Assembly (NCBI RefSeq): GCF_037546185.1
Contig: NZ_JAWMWH010000001.1
Location: 1,240,001 to 1,304,000, forward strand
DNA from: Nicoliella lavandulae
Lineage (GTDB): Bacteria; Bacillota; Bacilli; Lactobacillales; Lactobacillaceae
Reading direction: 5' to 3'
DNA: 64,000 bases
Shown: positions 8,790 through 17,342 of the stretch, one piece after another
How positions within the stretch are numbered: the first letter of the stretch is position 1
Layout of the letters: the number at the start of each line of letters is the position of its first letter
Position numbers and translations under genes: made by a program
The notes under the pieces: model-generated
Database searches by the model: none
Seen by the model: the letters and a program-made list of their open reading frames with translations, nothing else
What the model was told of the DNA's origin: nothing

Positions 8790-9639
8790 TTTTAATCAAG
8801 TCCATTGAATCTAGGGTAAAGCGCCCTAGTTTATTCTTACGCGCATCTTGAATGATTCGGACCGAAGCACGATCATAGTCATCCTTCATGCCGATTTTTT
8901 TAGTAATTTGTAATAATAAATCGACCGTACTTAATTCTAGATCAGCATCACTTAGGTGGTAGCGAGCCATTAATTCTTTTGAGCGATGGGTCCGAAAATA
9001 ATCTAGTGCAAATAATGCAATATCATCACTTGCATACAAATTATCCTTAATGGCCCCGGTCAACGCAAGCTTGTTCGCAATTGCTTGGTTCTGAAATTTT
9101 GGCCATAAGATTCCTGGAGTATCCAACAGTTCTAGTTGTTTACTTGAACGAAGCCACTGTTGACCCTTAGTCACTCCTGGTCGATTGCCGACTTGCGCCG
9201 CCCGTTTCTTGACTAATCGATTCAAAAGCGTAGATTTACCAACATTGGGCACCCCTACACAAATTGCCTTAATTGGCCGAGGCTTCATTCCTTTAGCCTG
9301 TTCAGCAGTTAATTTAGGTTTTAGGATGTTTAAAGCCGTTTGCGTAACTAATTTATTCGCACCATTTTGTTTTGAATCAACTGCAATCGCAGTATAGCCA
9401 TGGTGGTCGAAATAGTCGATCCATTGTTTAGTTAAGTTTGGATCAGCCAAGTCCGCCTTAGTTAAAATCAACAAGTGGGGCTTATCAACACCAATCCGGG
9501 CTACTTCCGGATTCATTGAACTAAATGGTGCTCTAGCATCGATCAATTCAAAAATAATATCAACTAAGTGGACATTTTCTTCAAATTGGCGAATCGCCTT
9601 GGCCATATGACCTGGAAACCATTGAATATTTACTCCCAT
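8773..9639 (-). CDS. rbgA: Ribosome biogenesis GTPase RbgA (YlqF)
   Basis: A 288-residue circularly permuted GTPase needed for late assembly of the 50S subunit. The motif order is permuted: G4 TKAD at 60-63 comes before G1 GVPNVGKST at 129-137 and G3 DTPG at 173-176. The N-terminal NIQWFPGHMAKA segment is typical of YlqF, and the C-terminal part is helical. The ATG follows GAGGTG. It overlaps rnhB and lies 20 bases after yozE. Confidence 0.96.
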   Translation of the reverse strand: MGVNIQWFPGHMAKAIRQFEENVHLVDIIFELIDARAPFSSMNPEVARIGVDKPHLLILTKADLADPNLTKQWIDYFDHHGYTAIAVDSKQNGANKLVTQTALNILKPKLTAEQAKGMKPRPIKAICVGVPNVGKSTLLNRLVKKRAAQVGNRPGVTKGQQWLRSSKQLELLDTPGILWPKFQNQAIANKLALTGAIKDNLYASDDIALFALDYFRTHRSKELMARYHLSDADLELSTVDLLLQITKKIGMKDDYDRASVRIIQDARKNKLGRFTLDSMDLIKNDEDN

Positions 9640-9658
9640 TTTTTCACCTCATTATAAT

Positions 9659-9880
9659 TTAATCGCGATAGTCTTGAAACCTACTCCACGCATCATCAAA
9701 AATTGTCATTGACGGCAAATATGAGCCGTTCTCCTCTAGATACTTAGAAATCGTATCAAAGTCTGCTGTGTTTTTTGGAAACGAATGGTCATAAAAAGCA
9801 TTATTCGCAAATTCAGCAATTGGCTCATAGCTTTTAGGATTACGTTCAGTCATTAAATATTGATAAAAGCTTTGTCCCAT
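9659..9880 (-). CDS. YozE family (UPF0346) small protein
   Basis: A 73-residue acidic protein matching the YozE SAM-like family (MGQSFYQYLMTERNPK at the start, DDAWSRFQDY at the end). The fold is a helical bundle; the function is unknown. Of two adjacent ATG codons I choose the second, six bases after GGAGG. It lies between folA and rbgA, a position often kept in lactobacilli, and is probably in the thyA-folA operon. Confidence 0.85.
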   Translation of the reverse strand: MGQSFYQYLMTERNPKSYEPIAEFANNAFYDHSFPKNTADFDTISKYLEENGSYLPSMTIFDDAWSRFQDYRD

Positions 9881-9897
9881 CATCGGCCTCCTTTAAA

Positions 9898-10389
9898 CTA
9901 CGACTGTTTTTGATAAGTTTCGAACGTATATGGATATTGGTTCTTAGCGTCTGGTGCATAGTGAGTCTGTGAAACTAATTTAAACTTGTGATAATCAATC
10001 GGTGGCATCTTAGTATCTCCATCGATAGCTGCATCGATTACCGTTCGATATAGTACATCAACATAAGGCAGCAGGGCTTTAAATACCTGCGCTCCACCCA
10101 CTACGTAGACATCATCACCATTTTCCCGATAGTCAGCTAAAAACTGGTCTAAACTATTAAATACCACCACTTGGTCATCAAATTCACTTTGATCATGATT
10201 AGTTAAAACCATGTTGATTCGTTTCGGTAGTGGTCGGCCGAACGAATTATAAGTGGAACGACCCGCTAAAATGCGGTGATTGATCGTGGTTTCCTTAAAG
10301 TGGTGCATATCAGCAGGCATCTTCCAGGGCAGACCCCCGTGATTACCAATCGTTCCATTTTTAGACTCCGCCCATACAAATGCAATCAT
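9898..10389 (-). CDS. folA: Dihydrofolate reductase
   Basis: A 163-residue enzyme that reduces dihydrofolate to tetrahydrofolate with NADPH. Recognisable features are the N-terminal MIAFVWAESKNGTIG with GGLPWKMPADM (acidic active-site residue in the PADM segment), the NADPH-binding GRSTYNSFGRPLP, and VYVVGGAQVF. The length is standard. It lies 15 bases downstream of thyA, whose reaction makes the dihydrofolate it recycles. This is the chromosomal housekeeping type, with no sign of an acquired resistance gene. Confidence 0.96.
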   Translation of the reverse strand: MIAFVWAESKNGTIGNHGGLPWKMPADMHHFKETTINHRILAGRSTYNSFGRPLPKRINMVLTNHDQSEFDDQVVVFNSLDQFLADYRENGDDVYVVGGAQVFKALLPYVDVLYRTVIDAAIDGDTKMPPIDYHKFKLVSQTHYAPDAKNQYPYTFETYQKQS

Positions 10390-10404
10390 TATTGTTCTCC
10401 TCTT

Positions 10405-11355
10405 CTAAACGGCTACGGGGGCCTTGATGGCAGGATAGCTATCATAGCCAATCACTTTAATGTCATCCATCCCATAGTCAAAAATACTGTGCTTATCTGG
10501 ATTCAACCATAACTTAGGACTAGGCTTAGGGGTCCTAGTCAATTGTTCTTTTACCTGTTCAATATGGTTGGAATAAATATGTGCATCCCCTAGGGTGTGT
10601 ACAAATTCACCCGGTACTAGTCCCGTTTCCTTAGCAATTAAGCAGGTCAATAATGCATAACTAGCAATGTTAAATGGTACACCTAAGAAGATATCGCCAC
10701 TTCGTTGGTATAATTGACAGCTCAATTTACCATCATTAACGTAAAATTGAAATAAGGTATGACAAGGTGGTAATGCCATTGATGGTACGTCTTCTGGGTT
10801 CCATGCAGATACGATCATGCGTCTAGAGTCGGGATGGGTCTTAATGGTTTCAATCACGTTTTTAATTTGATCAATTGACTCCCCATTCCGCGTTTGCCAA
10901 TGCCGCCATTGACTTCCATAAACATCCCCTAAGTTCCCAAACTGGTCTGCAAACTGATCATCAGTTAAAATTCGTTCACAAAACCGTTGCTTCTCAGCCT
11001 GGTATTGTTGATTAAATTTAGCATCAACTAAGTGCCGACGACCAAAATCAGTCATATCAGGACCCGTATAAGCATTTGACTTAACATAATTAGCAAATGC
11101 CCATTCATCCCAAATGTGATTATGATGCTCCAATAAGAACTTAATATTGGTATCACCATGTAAGAACCATAGTAGTTCGCTTTTGATCAACCCAAATGGG
11201 ACTTTTTTAGTTGTAAGTAAGGGAAAGCCCTCGCTTAAGTCAAATCGCATTTGATATCCAAACGTACTGAGCGTCCCAGTTCCCGTCCGATCTTCTTTTT
11301 TATGGCCATGCTGTAGTACATAACGCTCTAAATTTAAATATGCATCTTCTAACAT
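10405..11355 (-). CDS. thyA: Thymidylate synthase
   Basis: A 316-residue ThyA that methylates dUMP to dTMP using methylene-tetrahydrofolate. The nucleophile is C198 in LPPCHTLFQFYV. The DRTGTGT loop near residue 22 and the dUMP-binding QRSGDIFLGVPFNIASYA are present. The roughly 50-residue insertion after the first third is typical of lactobacilli. The ATG follows AGGAG. It is co-transcribed with folA. Confidence 0.97.
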   Translation of the reverse strand: MLEDAYLNLERYVLQHGHKKEDRTGTGTLSTFGYQMRFDLSEGFPLLTTKKVPFGLIKSELLWFLHGDTNIKFLLEHHNHIWDEWAFANYVKSNAYTGPDMTDFGRRHLVDAKFNQQYQAEKQRFCERILTDDQFADQFGNLGDVYGSQWRHWQTRNGESIDQIKNVIETIKTHPDSRRMIVSAWNPEDVPSMALPPCHTLFQFYVNDGKLSCQLYQRSGDIFLGVPFNIASYALLTCLIAKETGLVPGEFVHTLGDAHIYSNHIEQVKEQLTRTPKPSPKLWLNPDKHSIFDYGMDDIKVIGYDSYPAIKAPVAV

Positions 11356-11365
11356 TTGATTGCTC

Positions 11366-13264
11366 CTATTCCGCGTATTGGCTAAGGTATTCCCACCGCT
11401 TCATTTTAGTCTCTGAATCTGATTGAACTTGATTTAGTTCTTTTTGCAATTTCGCTAGTTTTTCAAAGTTATCACTGTGTTCGATCATCAATTGTTCGAT
11501 TTCTGATTGGCGTTGGTCAAGGGCTTCAATTTCATCCTCAATCTTGCCGTATTCAATTTTTTCGGCGTAGGTCAGCTTAGTTTTAGTATTCTTAGCTGGT
11601 TTTGAATCTGGTTTCGATTGTGGTTTAGCTTCTTTATCATGAATCTTGGTTTCTTTTTTAGGATGATTTAGGCGAGCGTCTAAATAATCAGTAAAACGAC
11701 CAACGTGTTCCTCAATTTTACCATTGCCCTCGAAGAAGAAGAGGCGGTTCGCAACTTTATCCAAGAAATAGCGGTCATGGGAAACGGTAATGACCGTTCC
11801 ACTAAAGTGTTCAATGTAGTCTTCTAAGACCGTTAACGTTCCAATATCCAAATCATTGGTCGGTTCATCTAGTAGTAATACATTCGGTTGTTGCATCAAT
11901 AGTTTCAATAGATACAACCGCCGCTTTTCACCACCAGATAATTTACGAATCAGTGTTCCATGCATAAACCGGGGGAAGAGGAATTGTTCTAATAATTCAG
12001 TGATGCTAAGCTCATTTCCCTGGTTATCAGTGACGTGTTGACCCACGTCACTGAGGTAGTTAATGACCCGCTTATCTTCTGGGATGGGTTCAGTTTGTTG
12101 AGTATAATATGCCATCTTGACGGTTTCACCAATGGTCACTACTCCTGAGTCTAACGGTAGTCGACCAGCAATTACGTTCAAGAGACTTGATTTTCCTGCC
12201 CCATTTTCACCACTGATTCCAATGCGTTCATTTCCCTGAACTAACATATTAAAGTCATCCAAAATGACCTTACCACCTAATTTTAAATAGGCGTTTTCCA
12301 CGTTAATCACTTTTTTACCCAATCGTTGTTGCCCCAGTGAAATATCAACATCTTGATCTAATTGCAGATGATTAATATTGGATTTAATATCGTTAAAGCG
12401 GTTGATTCGGGCTTGTTGTTTGGTAGAACGGGCCTTAGCACCCTTCCGCATCCAGGCTAATTCTTGTTTGTACAACCGTTGCTGCTTATGTTCAGCATTA
12501 ACTGCCCGGTCGACTCGATCTGCCTTTTGTTGGACATAATCCTGGTAGTTTCCTTGATAGGAATAAAGCTTACCAAAGGATAATTCCCAAATATTATTTA
12601 CGACCCGGTCCAAGAAATAACGATCATGGGTAACTAGGACCAATGAACCTTTGTACTTGGAGAGGTATTCTTGCAACCATTCAATGGAGTCAAAATCCAA
12701 GTGGTTCGTTGGTTCGTCTAATAGTAATAAGTCGGGGGCTTGAATCAACACTTGAGCTAGGCCAACCCGTCTTTTTTGACCTCCGGAAAGGCTGCTGACC
12801 TTTTGTTGCATATCGGTAATTTTAAGTTGTGTCAAAATGGTCTTAACATCATTTTCAGCGTTCCAAGCATCTTCTTCATTCATTTTAGCTTCGGCATCCA
12901 TGTATTGCTTTTGAACTTTGGGGTCTTCTGGAGCAAAGGCGTATCGGTCCAACACTTCTTCATAGTGTCTGATGGTTTCGAATACGGCTTGACTGCCGCT
13001 AAATACTGCATCTAGGACTGTTAGATTTTCATCTAGTTCGGGATGTTGCTTTAAATACCCGATTGTGTATGACTTCGAGGTAATAATATCACCACTGGAA
13101 TCGGTATCTTGCCCAGATAAGACGTTTAGGAGGGATGTTTTTCCACTTCCGTTCGTTCCAATCAATCCAATTCGATCTTGTTCGTTAATAATAAAATTAA
13201 GGTCCTTGAACAGTGTTTTTTCACCGTATGTTTTTGTAAGTCCCTCGGCTCTTAATGTTTGCAT
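11366..13264 (-). CDS. ABC-F family ATPase (Uup/YfmR-like)
   Basis: A 632-residue soluble protein with two ABC ATPase domains and no membrane segment, as in ABC-F translation factors. The first Walker A is GTNGSGKT at 36-43, with an LSGGQKRRV signature and LLLLDEPTNHLDF. The second domain has GENGAGKS, LSGGEKRRL and LLLDEPTNDLDI. Between them is a charged linker, and a coiled coil of about 80 residues ends the protein, as in Uup and YfmR. Those proteins help ribosomes through difficult peptide sequences. A resistance role is unlikely: it sits in a housekeeping run between cca and thyA. Confidence 0.9.
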   Translation of the reverse strand: MQTLRAEGLTKTYGEKTLFKDLNFIINEQDRIGLIGTNGSGKTSLLNVLSGQDTDSSGDIITSKSYTIGYLKQHPELDENLTVLDAVFSGSQAVFETIRHYEEVLDRYAFAPEDPKVQKQYMDAEAKMNEEDAWNAENDVKTILTQLKITDMQQKVSSLSGGQKRRVGLAQVLIQAPDLLLLDEPTNHLDFDSIEWLQEYLSKYKGSLVLVTHDRYFLDRVVNNIWELSFGKLYSYQGNYQDYVQQKADRVDRAVNAEHKQQRLYKQELAWMRKGAKARSTKQQARINRFNDIKSNINHLQLDQDVDISLGQQRLGKKVINVENAYLKLGGKVILDDFNMLVQGNERIGISGENGAGKSSLLNVIAGRLPLDSGVVTIGETVKMAYYTQQTEPIPEDKRVINYLSDVGQHVTDNQGNELSITELLEQFLFPRFMHGTLIRKLSGGEKRRLYLLKLLMQQPNVLLLDEPTNDLDIGTLTVLEDYIEHFSGTVITVSHDRYFLDKVANRLFFFEGNGKIEEHVGRFTDYLDARLNHPKKETKIHDKEAKPQSKPDSKPAKNTKTKLTYAEKIEYGKIEDEIEALDQRQSEIEQLMIEHSDNFEKLAKLQKELNQVQSDSETKMKRWEYLSQYAE

Positions 13265-13280
13265 TTTACATTCGTCCCTT

Positions 13281-14489
13281 CTAACGATTCAATAATCGTT
13301 TGGCAGTTGCTAATAACTGGGATTGATCATTTTGGACCGTCCCATTAATAACCGCTAGTTTTAACTCCTTTAACACCCGTCCTAGATCAGGGCCTGGGTT
13401 CACAACCCCACTCTTGATCAAAACGCCTCCGTTGATTGCTAATTCATGGTCATCCTTAATAGGAAGTTGTGAATATGCATGTAGCACTTCTTGATCATCA
13501 ATGTTAATGCCAATTGCATTGGCGACAGCTAGGCTATCTTTTAATCGTTCAGCACCCGTATCAAATAATACAACTGAACTTAATTTATGATCACGAAAAG
13601 CATTGACCGCTGGTGTAATTTTTTGCGTCGCACTAATCGTTTGATTAGCAGCTTTCCATTGCTTTAACATTGCAGCAATTTGATTCCGCTGTAAACCAAA
13701 CATAACGCTTAAAAGTCCCCATACCTGATTTTCATTAGCTAGCTTAAAGTTTGGTAAAGCAATCATTGTTTCAATTGCTGAACGATAGTCATTGAACACC
13801 GGTACATATGCTACCATGTTAGTATTTAACATGTCTTGAAGGCCCCGTTGGGGTTGAGAGCCTAGCATCATCTTAACGAACTCAGTGTTAATTCGTTCTA
13901 CTGCAATTTTAGCTAATAATTGACTATGGCGACTAATCGCATCCATCGTATTAGGATCAATTGCAAAGTTTAATTTACTGGCAAAGCGCACCGCGCGCAT
14001 CATCCGTAATGCATCTTCGTTAAAGCGGGTATCTGGATTTCCCACTGCTCGAATTAAATGATTCTTTAAATCGGTCAAGCCATCGAATAGATCAATGACC
14101 TCACCGTTTTCTTTCATCGCTAACGCATTAATGGTAAAATCGCGACGCTTTAAATCTTCTGGCAACGAGCGAATAAATTCGACCTTATCAGGTCTGCGAT
14201 AATCTTGATATCCAGACTCAGTCCGAAACGTTGTTACTTCATAGCCATTACCGTGGTCTAACACCATTACCGTACCATGCTCAATTCCAGTATCAACCGT
14301 TCGTTTAAATAACGCCTTTAGTTCGGCTGGATACGCACTGGATGCAATATCCACATCATGAATTTTAAGTCCCATGATGGTGTCACGGACACTTCCACCC
14401 ACAAAATAAGCTTCGTATCCTGCATCTTCGATTGTTTGTAATACTGGCCGCGCATTTTCAAATTCTGCCGGTAAGTTAGTTATCTTCAT
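13281..14489 (-). CDS. cca: CCA tRNA nucleotidyltransferase
   Basis: An enzyme of about 402 residues that adds or repairs the 3'-CCA of tRNA. The polymerase-beta-like head shows GGSVRDTIMG, the metal-binding HDVDIAS, RRDFTINALA and the RFNEDALRMMRAVRFA motif that belongs to class II enzymes. The ATG at 14489 has GGGGAC upstream; an in-frame ATG five codons earlier overlaps that site and is less likely. The first gene of a long minus-strand run, it diverges from the recombinase-like gene at 14.7 kb. Confidence 0.95.
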   Translation of the reverse strand: MKITNLPAEFENARPVLQTIEDAGYEAYFVGGSVRDTIMGLKIHDVDIASSAYPAELKALFKRTVDTGIEHGTVMVLDHGNGYEVTTFRTESGYQDYRRPDKVEFIRSLPEDLKRRDFTINALAMKENGEVIDLFDGLTDLKNHLIRAVGNPDTRFNEDALRMMRAVRFASKLNFAIDPNTMDAISRHSQLLAKIAVERINTEFVKMMLGSQPQRGLQDMLNTNMVAYVPVFNDYRSAIETMIALPNFKLANENQVWGLLSVMFGLQRNQIAAMLKQWKAANQTISATQKITPAVNAFRDHKLSSVVLFDTGAERLKDSLAVANAIGINIDDQEVLHAYSQLPIKDDHELAINGGVLIKSGVVNPGPDLGRVLKELKLAVINGTVQNDQSQLLATAKRLLNR

Positions 14490-14649
14490 TTTTAACGTCC
14501 CCATTCTAAAATACTACTATCTAATGTTACCAAAAATTGAGCTATTTTCATATTTTATTTTTAGGGTTTGTTTTTGCTTAGTTAAAGTAAGAAACTATTA
14601 ATAACTAATTAACTTTAATTCAAATTTTACCCGCTAACTAATCATTGTG

Positions 14650-14658
14650 TGTTAAAAT
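14650..14658 (+). promoter_or_regulatory. Extended -10 promoter for the recombinase-like gene
   Basis: TGT followed by TAAAAT, about 38 bases before the start codon; no clear -35. The rest of the 205-base divergent gap (14490-14695) is AT-rich with nothing else recognised. Confidence 0.4.
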
Positions 14659-14695
14659 TAAGTTAATGTAAAAATGTACAAACTGAGGTGACTCT

Positions 14696-15526
14696 ATGAC
14701 TACTAATAACTATCCATACCAAGCAAATTTTGAAACCTATTTAAAACAAGTTGCACTCGCCCCCATTACCATTAGTGAATACTCTTCGACCTTGATTGAT
14801 TTATTCGAGTACCTATCGAATTTTAATCATGGCTACCAAAAAGATCATCGGGTAAATCAATTATATGACCGTGATATTCAACAGTATATGAACATGTTGG
14901 TCAGCGAACGTAACATTACCAATACGACCTATAATAAGGTCTTATCCCACCTAAACATCTATTTTAAATACTTGTTCAGCCATGACTTTACACAAAAACT
15001 CCCTACCCTTAATTTAAAGGGTAAGGAGCGTCAATTACCATCGTCTGTGTCCCTCAAGTGGTTAAAGGAACTGCCTAACATTATTACTGATGACCAGGTT
15101 CATATTTATACTAGATTAGTGTTATTGCTGATCAGCAAAGGCTATAGTATCAAAGAATTCTTACAACCCGGATTTTATAAGGAATTCGAACAAATTAAGT
15201 GGCAAGGGTTCGAACAACCATTTATTAATCAATTTAAGGCCTTCATCGAACCAATTCAAGTGCGCCAATCCAGTCCAGATATTTTCTTAAAGCAACGATT
15301 TGCTGGTGATCCACACATCACATTAGCGGGAATTCATAAATATCTCAAACCAGATGAAAAGAAACTTGGCATGCCCCTTAAACCATCCCAATTATTCCAA
15401 AGTTACGTAGTTGATTACTTCTTAAAGCATCCGGATCTATCAGATACTAAACTATCTAGTAACTTAAGACTGGATATGGTGTCCGTACTATACTATCACC
15501 AATTGATTCACAAAATGAATCATTAA
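14696..15526 (+). CDS. Xer/integrase-like protein with a degenerate active site
   Basis: A 276-residue protein. Residues of about 10-95 look like the SAM-like core-binding domain of tyrosine recombinases (FETYLKQVALAPITISEY, then YMNMLVSERNITNTTYNKVLSHLNIYFKYL). The C-terminal half can be aligned by eye with XerC/XerD, but the catalytic set is mostly gone: GLR becomes GYS (149-151), the HxLRH box is replaced by SQLFQ (231-235), and no GH box is found. Only a tyrosine pair at 266-267 lies where the nucleophile should be. It is probably a DNA-binding protein without strand-transfer activity; XerD-like proteins lacking active-site residues are known in streptococci. It has a good GAGGTGA ribosome-binding site. 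Its stop overlaps the stop of the convergent TPR gene. Confidence 0.7.
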   Translation: MTTNNYPYQANFETYLKQVALAPITISEYSSTLIDLFEYLSNFNHGYQKDHRVNQLYDRDIQQYMNMLVSERNITNTTYNKVLSHLNIYFKYLFSHDFTQKLPTLNLKGKERQLPSSVSLKWLKELPNIITDDQVHIYTRLVLLLISKGYSIKEFLQPGFYKEFEQIKWQGFEQPFINQFKAFIEPIQVRQSSPDIFLKQRFAGDPHITLAGIHKYLKPDEKKLGMPLKPSQLFQSYVVDYFLKHPDLSDTKLSSNLRLDMVSVLYYHQLIHKMNH

Positions 15527-16782
15527 TGATATTCGCGATAAATATCATCCATATCGGCATCGGTCGGTTCAATGGTAAGGTATTTCTTAAGTAACGGTAA
15601 CATCGTATCAATTTGACCAATTGAACGGTAAAATAATGCCGCTTCCTTTAGAAAATCAGGTTGGTCATCAAATGACTTAGCCGCCAATTGGTAATAAGTT
15701 TGGGCATGCTCTAAGTCCTCTTCTTCAGCATATGAGGTAGCTAAGTTCCATGCTAATTGTGGATCCACCGCATGGTCTTTAATGTATTCATTTAAAAACG
15801 CAATATTATCATCATATTGTTCATCTTGGACTAATAGATTAGATAGTTTGATCACTAAGTTAAGATCATCTGGTGCCACATGGTGGCCTTTACGATAATA
15901 TTCTTCAGCCTGTTGATTTTCGCCCAATTTAAGGGCCACATCGCCGGCTTTAATCCACAAGGTCTCATTATACTCATCGACCCCTAAACCCTCTTGAAAG
16001 ACGCGTAATGCGTCTTTTTCTTTATGCAATTTTTCAAGGGCTTCTCCTAAGTATGGATAAAGGGTGGGGTAATCGTGATCACTGTCACGTAAATCTTCAA
16101 AAACTGCGATAGCTTGCTTATATTCTTTCAATTGTAAGTAGGTGAACGCCGTTTCGAACTTCACATCTGGGGTCATATCAATTAACTTAATTTGTTTTAA
16201 GTAGCCAATCGCATGACCAAACCGCCCTGCATTCGCGTATGCAACTCCAATTCGTTCCACTAAATTAACAGCAGATAATTCAGTAATCCCTTGTTTGATC
16301 AAGTTTAAATATAATGGAATTGCTTGATCGAACTCACGCATTGAAAAGCATAGCTCAGCTAATGCAAATGTGATTACGTTTTCATCCGGCGCTAGTTTTT
16401 TAGCAGCTAGTAATTTTTGCTTACTGACTTCAAACAATCCTTGGGTTTGGTATAAATCAGCAGCAATCATCAAGGATTGAACGTAACTAGGCGAGTCTGG
16501 CTTAATTTCACTCAAATAGGATAGTGCTAGATCATTTTGATCTTCACTAATGGCGATTTCTGCTAAGTTCGCCCGTAGTTCATCTTCGTCTGGGTATTTT
16601 TTCAATAATTGTTGATAAATTTGTTGGGCTTGGTCTAAAAAACCAAGTGAGTATAGTTCTTCAGCTAGTGAAAATAATAAGTCATCACTATCATTACTAA
16701 GCGCTAGTTTAAACGTCTGATTAAATTCATCTAGTTTACCAGCTTCTAATTGTTGCAATGCATCTTGAGAATAACTATTCAT
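15523..16782 (-). CDS. Tetratricopeptide repeat protein
   Basis: A 419-residue soluble protein built of about ten TPR-like helical pairs (for example LYSLGFLDQAQQIYQQLLKKYP, VAYANAGRFGHAIGYLKQI, DVALKLGENQQAEEYYRKGH). TPR arrays are protein-binding scaffolds; the partner is unknown. The ATG at 16782 is chosen because GAGGGG lies just upstream; the open frame extends 28 codons further but through the hup terminator. It follows hup and der, a conserved neighbourhood in lactobacilli. The 3' end overlaps the convergent gene by four bases. Confidence 0.85.
   Translation of the reverse strand: MNSYSQDALQQLEAGKLDEFNQTFKLALSNDSDDLLFSLAEELYSLGFLDQAQQIYQQLLKKYPDEDELRANLAEIAISEDQNDLALSYLSEIKPDSPSYVQSLMIAADLYQTQGLFEVSKQKLLAAKKLAPDENVITFALAELCFSMREFDQAIPLYLNLIKQGITELSAVNLVERIGVAYANAGRFGHAIGYLKQIKLIDMTPDVKFETAFTYLQLKEYKQAIAVFEDLRDSDHDYPTLYPYLGEALEKLHKEKDALRVFQEGLGVDEYNETLWIKAGDVALKLGENQQAEEYYRKGHHVAPDDLNLVIKLSNLLVQDEQYDDNIAFLNEYIKDHAVDPQLAWNLATSYAEEEDLEHAQTYYQLAAKSFDDQPDFLKEAALFYRSIGQIDTMLPLLKKYLTIEPTDADMDDIYREYH
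15997..16020 (+). terminator. Plus-strand terminator-like hairpin inside the TPR gene
   Basis: Arms AAAGACGC and GCGTCTTT with a five-base loop, followed by more T residues on the plus strand. It lies 471 bases past the end of the convergent recombinase-like gene and could end that transcript inside the opposing gene. Confidence 0.55.
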
Positions 16783-16810
16783 TAATGGCCCCTCCTCAAT
16801 GTTCAATAAA

Positions 16811-16848
16811 TCAAAAAAGCCAGTCCGACGAACGTCGCACTGGCTTAT
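16811..16848 (-). terminator. hup terminator
   Basis: An inverted repeat with arms AAGCCAGT and ACTGGCTT plus an inner GCGACG/CGTCG pairing, followed on the minus strand by a run of T. It lies directly after the hup stop codon. Confidence 0.8.
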
Positions 16849-16866
16849 GTTTTTTAAAAAATACAA

Positions 16867-17142
16867 TTATTTAACTGCATCCTTTAAAGCCTTACCTGGT
16901 TTGAAAGCTGGAACTTTGCTTGCAGGAATTTGAATTTCTGCACCAGTTTGTGGGTTACGACCCTTACGAGCAGCACGTTCACGAACTTCAAAGTTACCAA
17001 AACCGATCAATTGAACCTTTTCACCATCGGCTAGGTGGTTTTCGATTGATTTGAATACTGCATCTACAGCTGCAGTAGCATCTTTCTTAGTTAAGCTAGT
17101 CTTTTCTGCAACATCACTTACTAATTCTGCCTTGTTTGCCAT
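16867..17142 (-). CDS. hup: DNA-binding protein HU
   Basis: A 91-residue nucleoid protein; the dimer bends DNA non-specifically. The sequence starts MANKAELVSDVAEKTSLTKK. It has the arm region GFGNFEVRERAARKGRNPQTG, with the intercalating proline in RNPQTG, and ends KPGKALKDAVK. The length is exactly typical. The ATG follows a near-perfect AGGAGGTGA. It has its own promoter and terminator, so it is a strong monocistronic unit. Confidence 0.97.
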   Translation of the reverse strand: MANKAELVSDVAEKTSLTKKDATAAVDAVFKSIENHLADGEKVQLIGFGNFEVRERAARKGRNPQTGAEIQIPASKVPAFKPGKALKDAVK

Positions 17143-17205
17143 TGAGTTTCACCTCCTAAGTAATTAGGAACTTATCGGTCCAATATCAAAATACTGAACT
17201 TAATC

Positions 17206-17214
17206 ATTATACCA
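17206..17214 (-). promoter_or_regulatory. hup extended -10 promoter
   Basis: TGGTATAAT on the minus strand, 64 bases before the hup start. The -35 is poor. A small inverted repeat (AGGCAC/GTGCCT, 17235-17254) lies just upstream. Confidence 0.55.
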
Positions 17215-17342
17215 TGAATAGGGCCGAAAGTTCTAGGCACATCAAGGGGTGCCTTTACTTTATCCAAAATATCACACTACAATAATAAGTGCAATCATTT
17301 TATACAGATAAATACCGACTTTTCGGGTTTTTAAGTCATTTT

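Noticed and set aside
11366..13264. ABC-F protein as an antibiotic resistance determinant
   Set aside because: The sequence has the Uup/YfmR layout with a C-terminal coiled coil and lies in a housekeeping operon; no mobile context.
17235..17254. Inverted repeat AGGCAC/GTGCCT as the der terminator
   Set aside because: On the der strand it is followed by TAGAAC, not a T run. It may be only chance or part of the hup promoter region.
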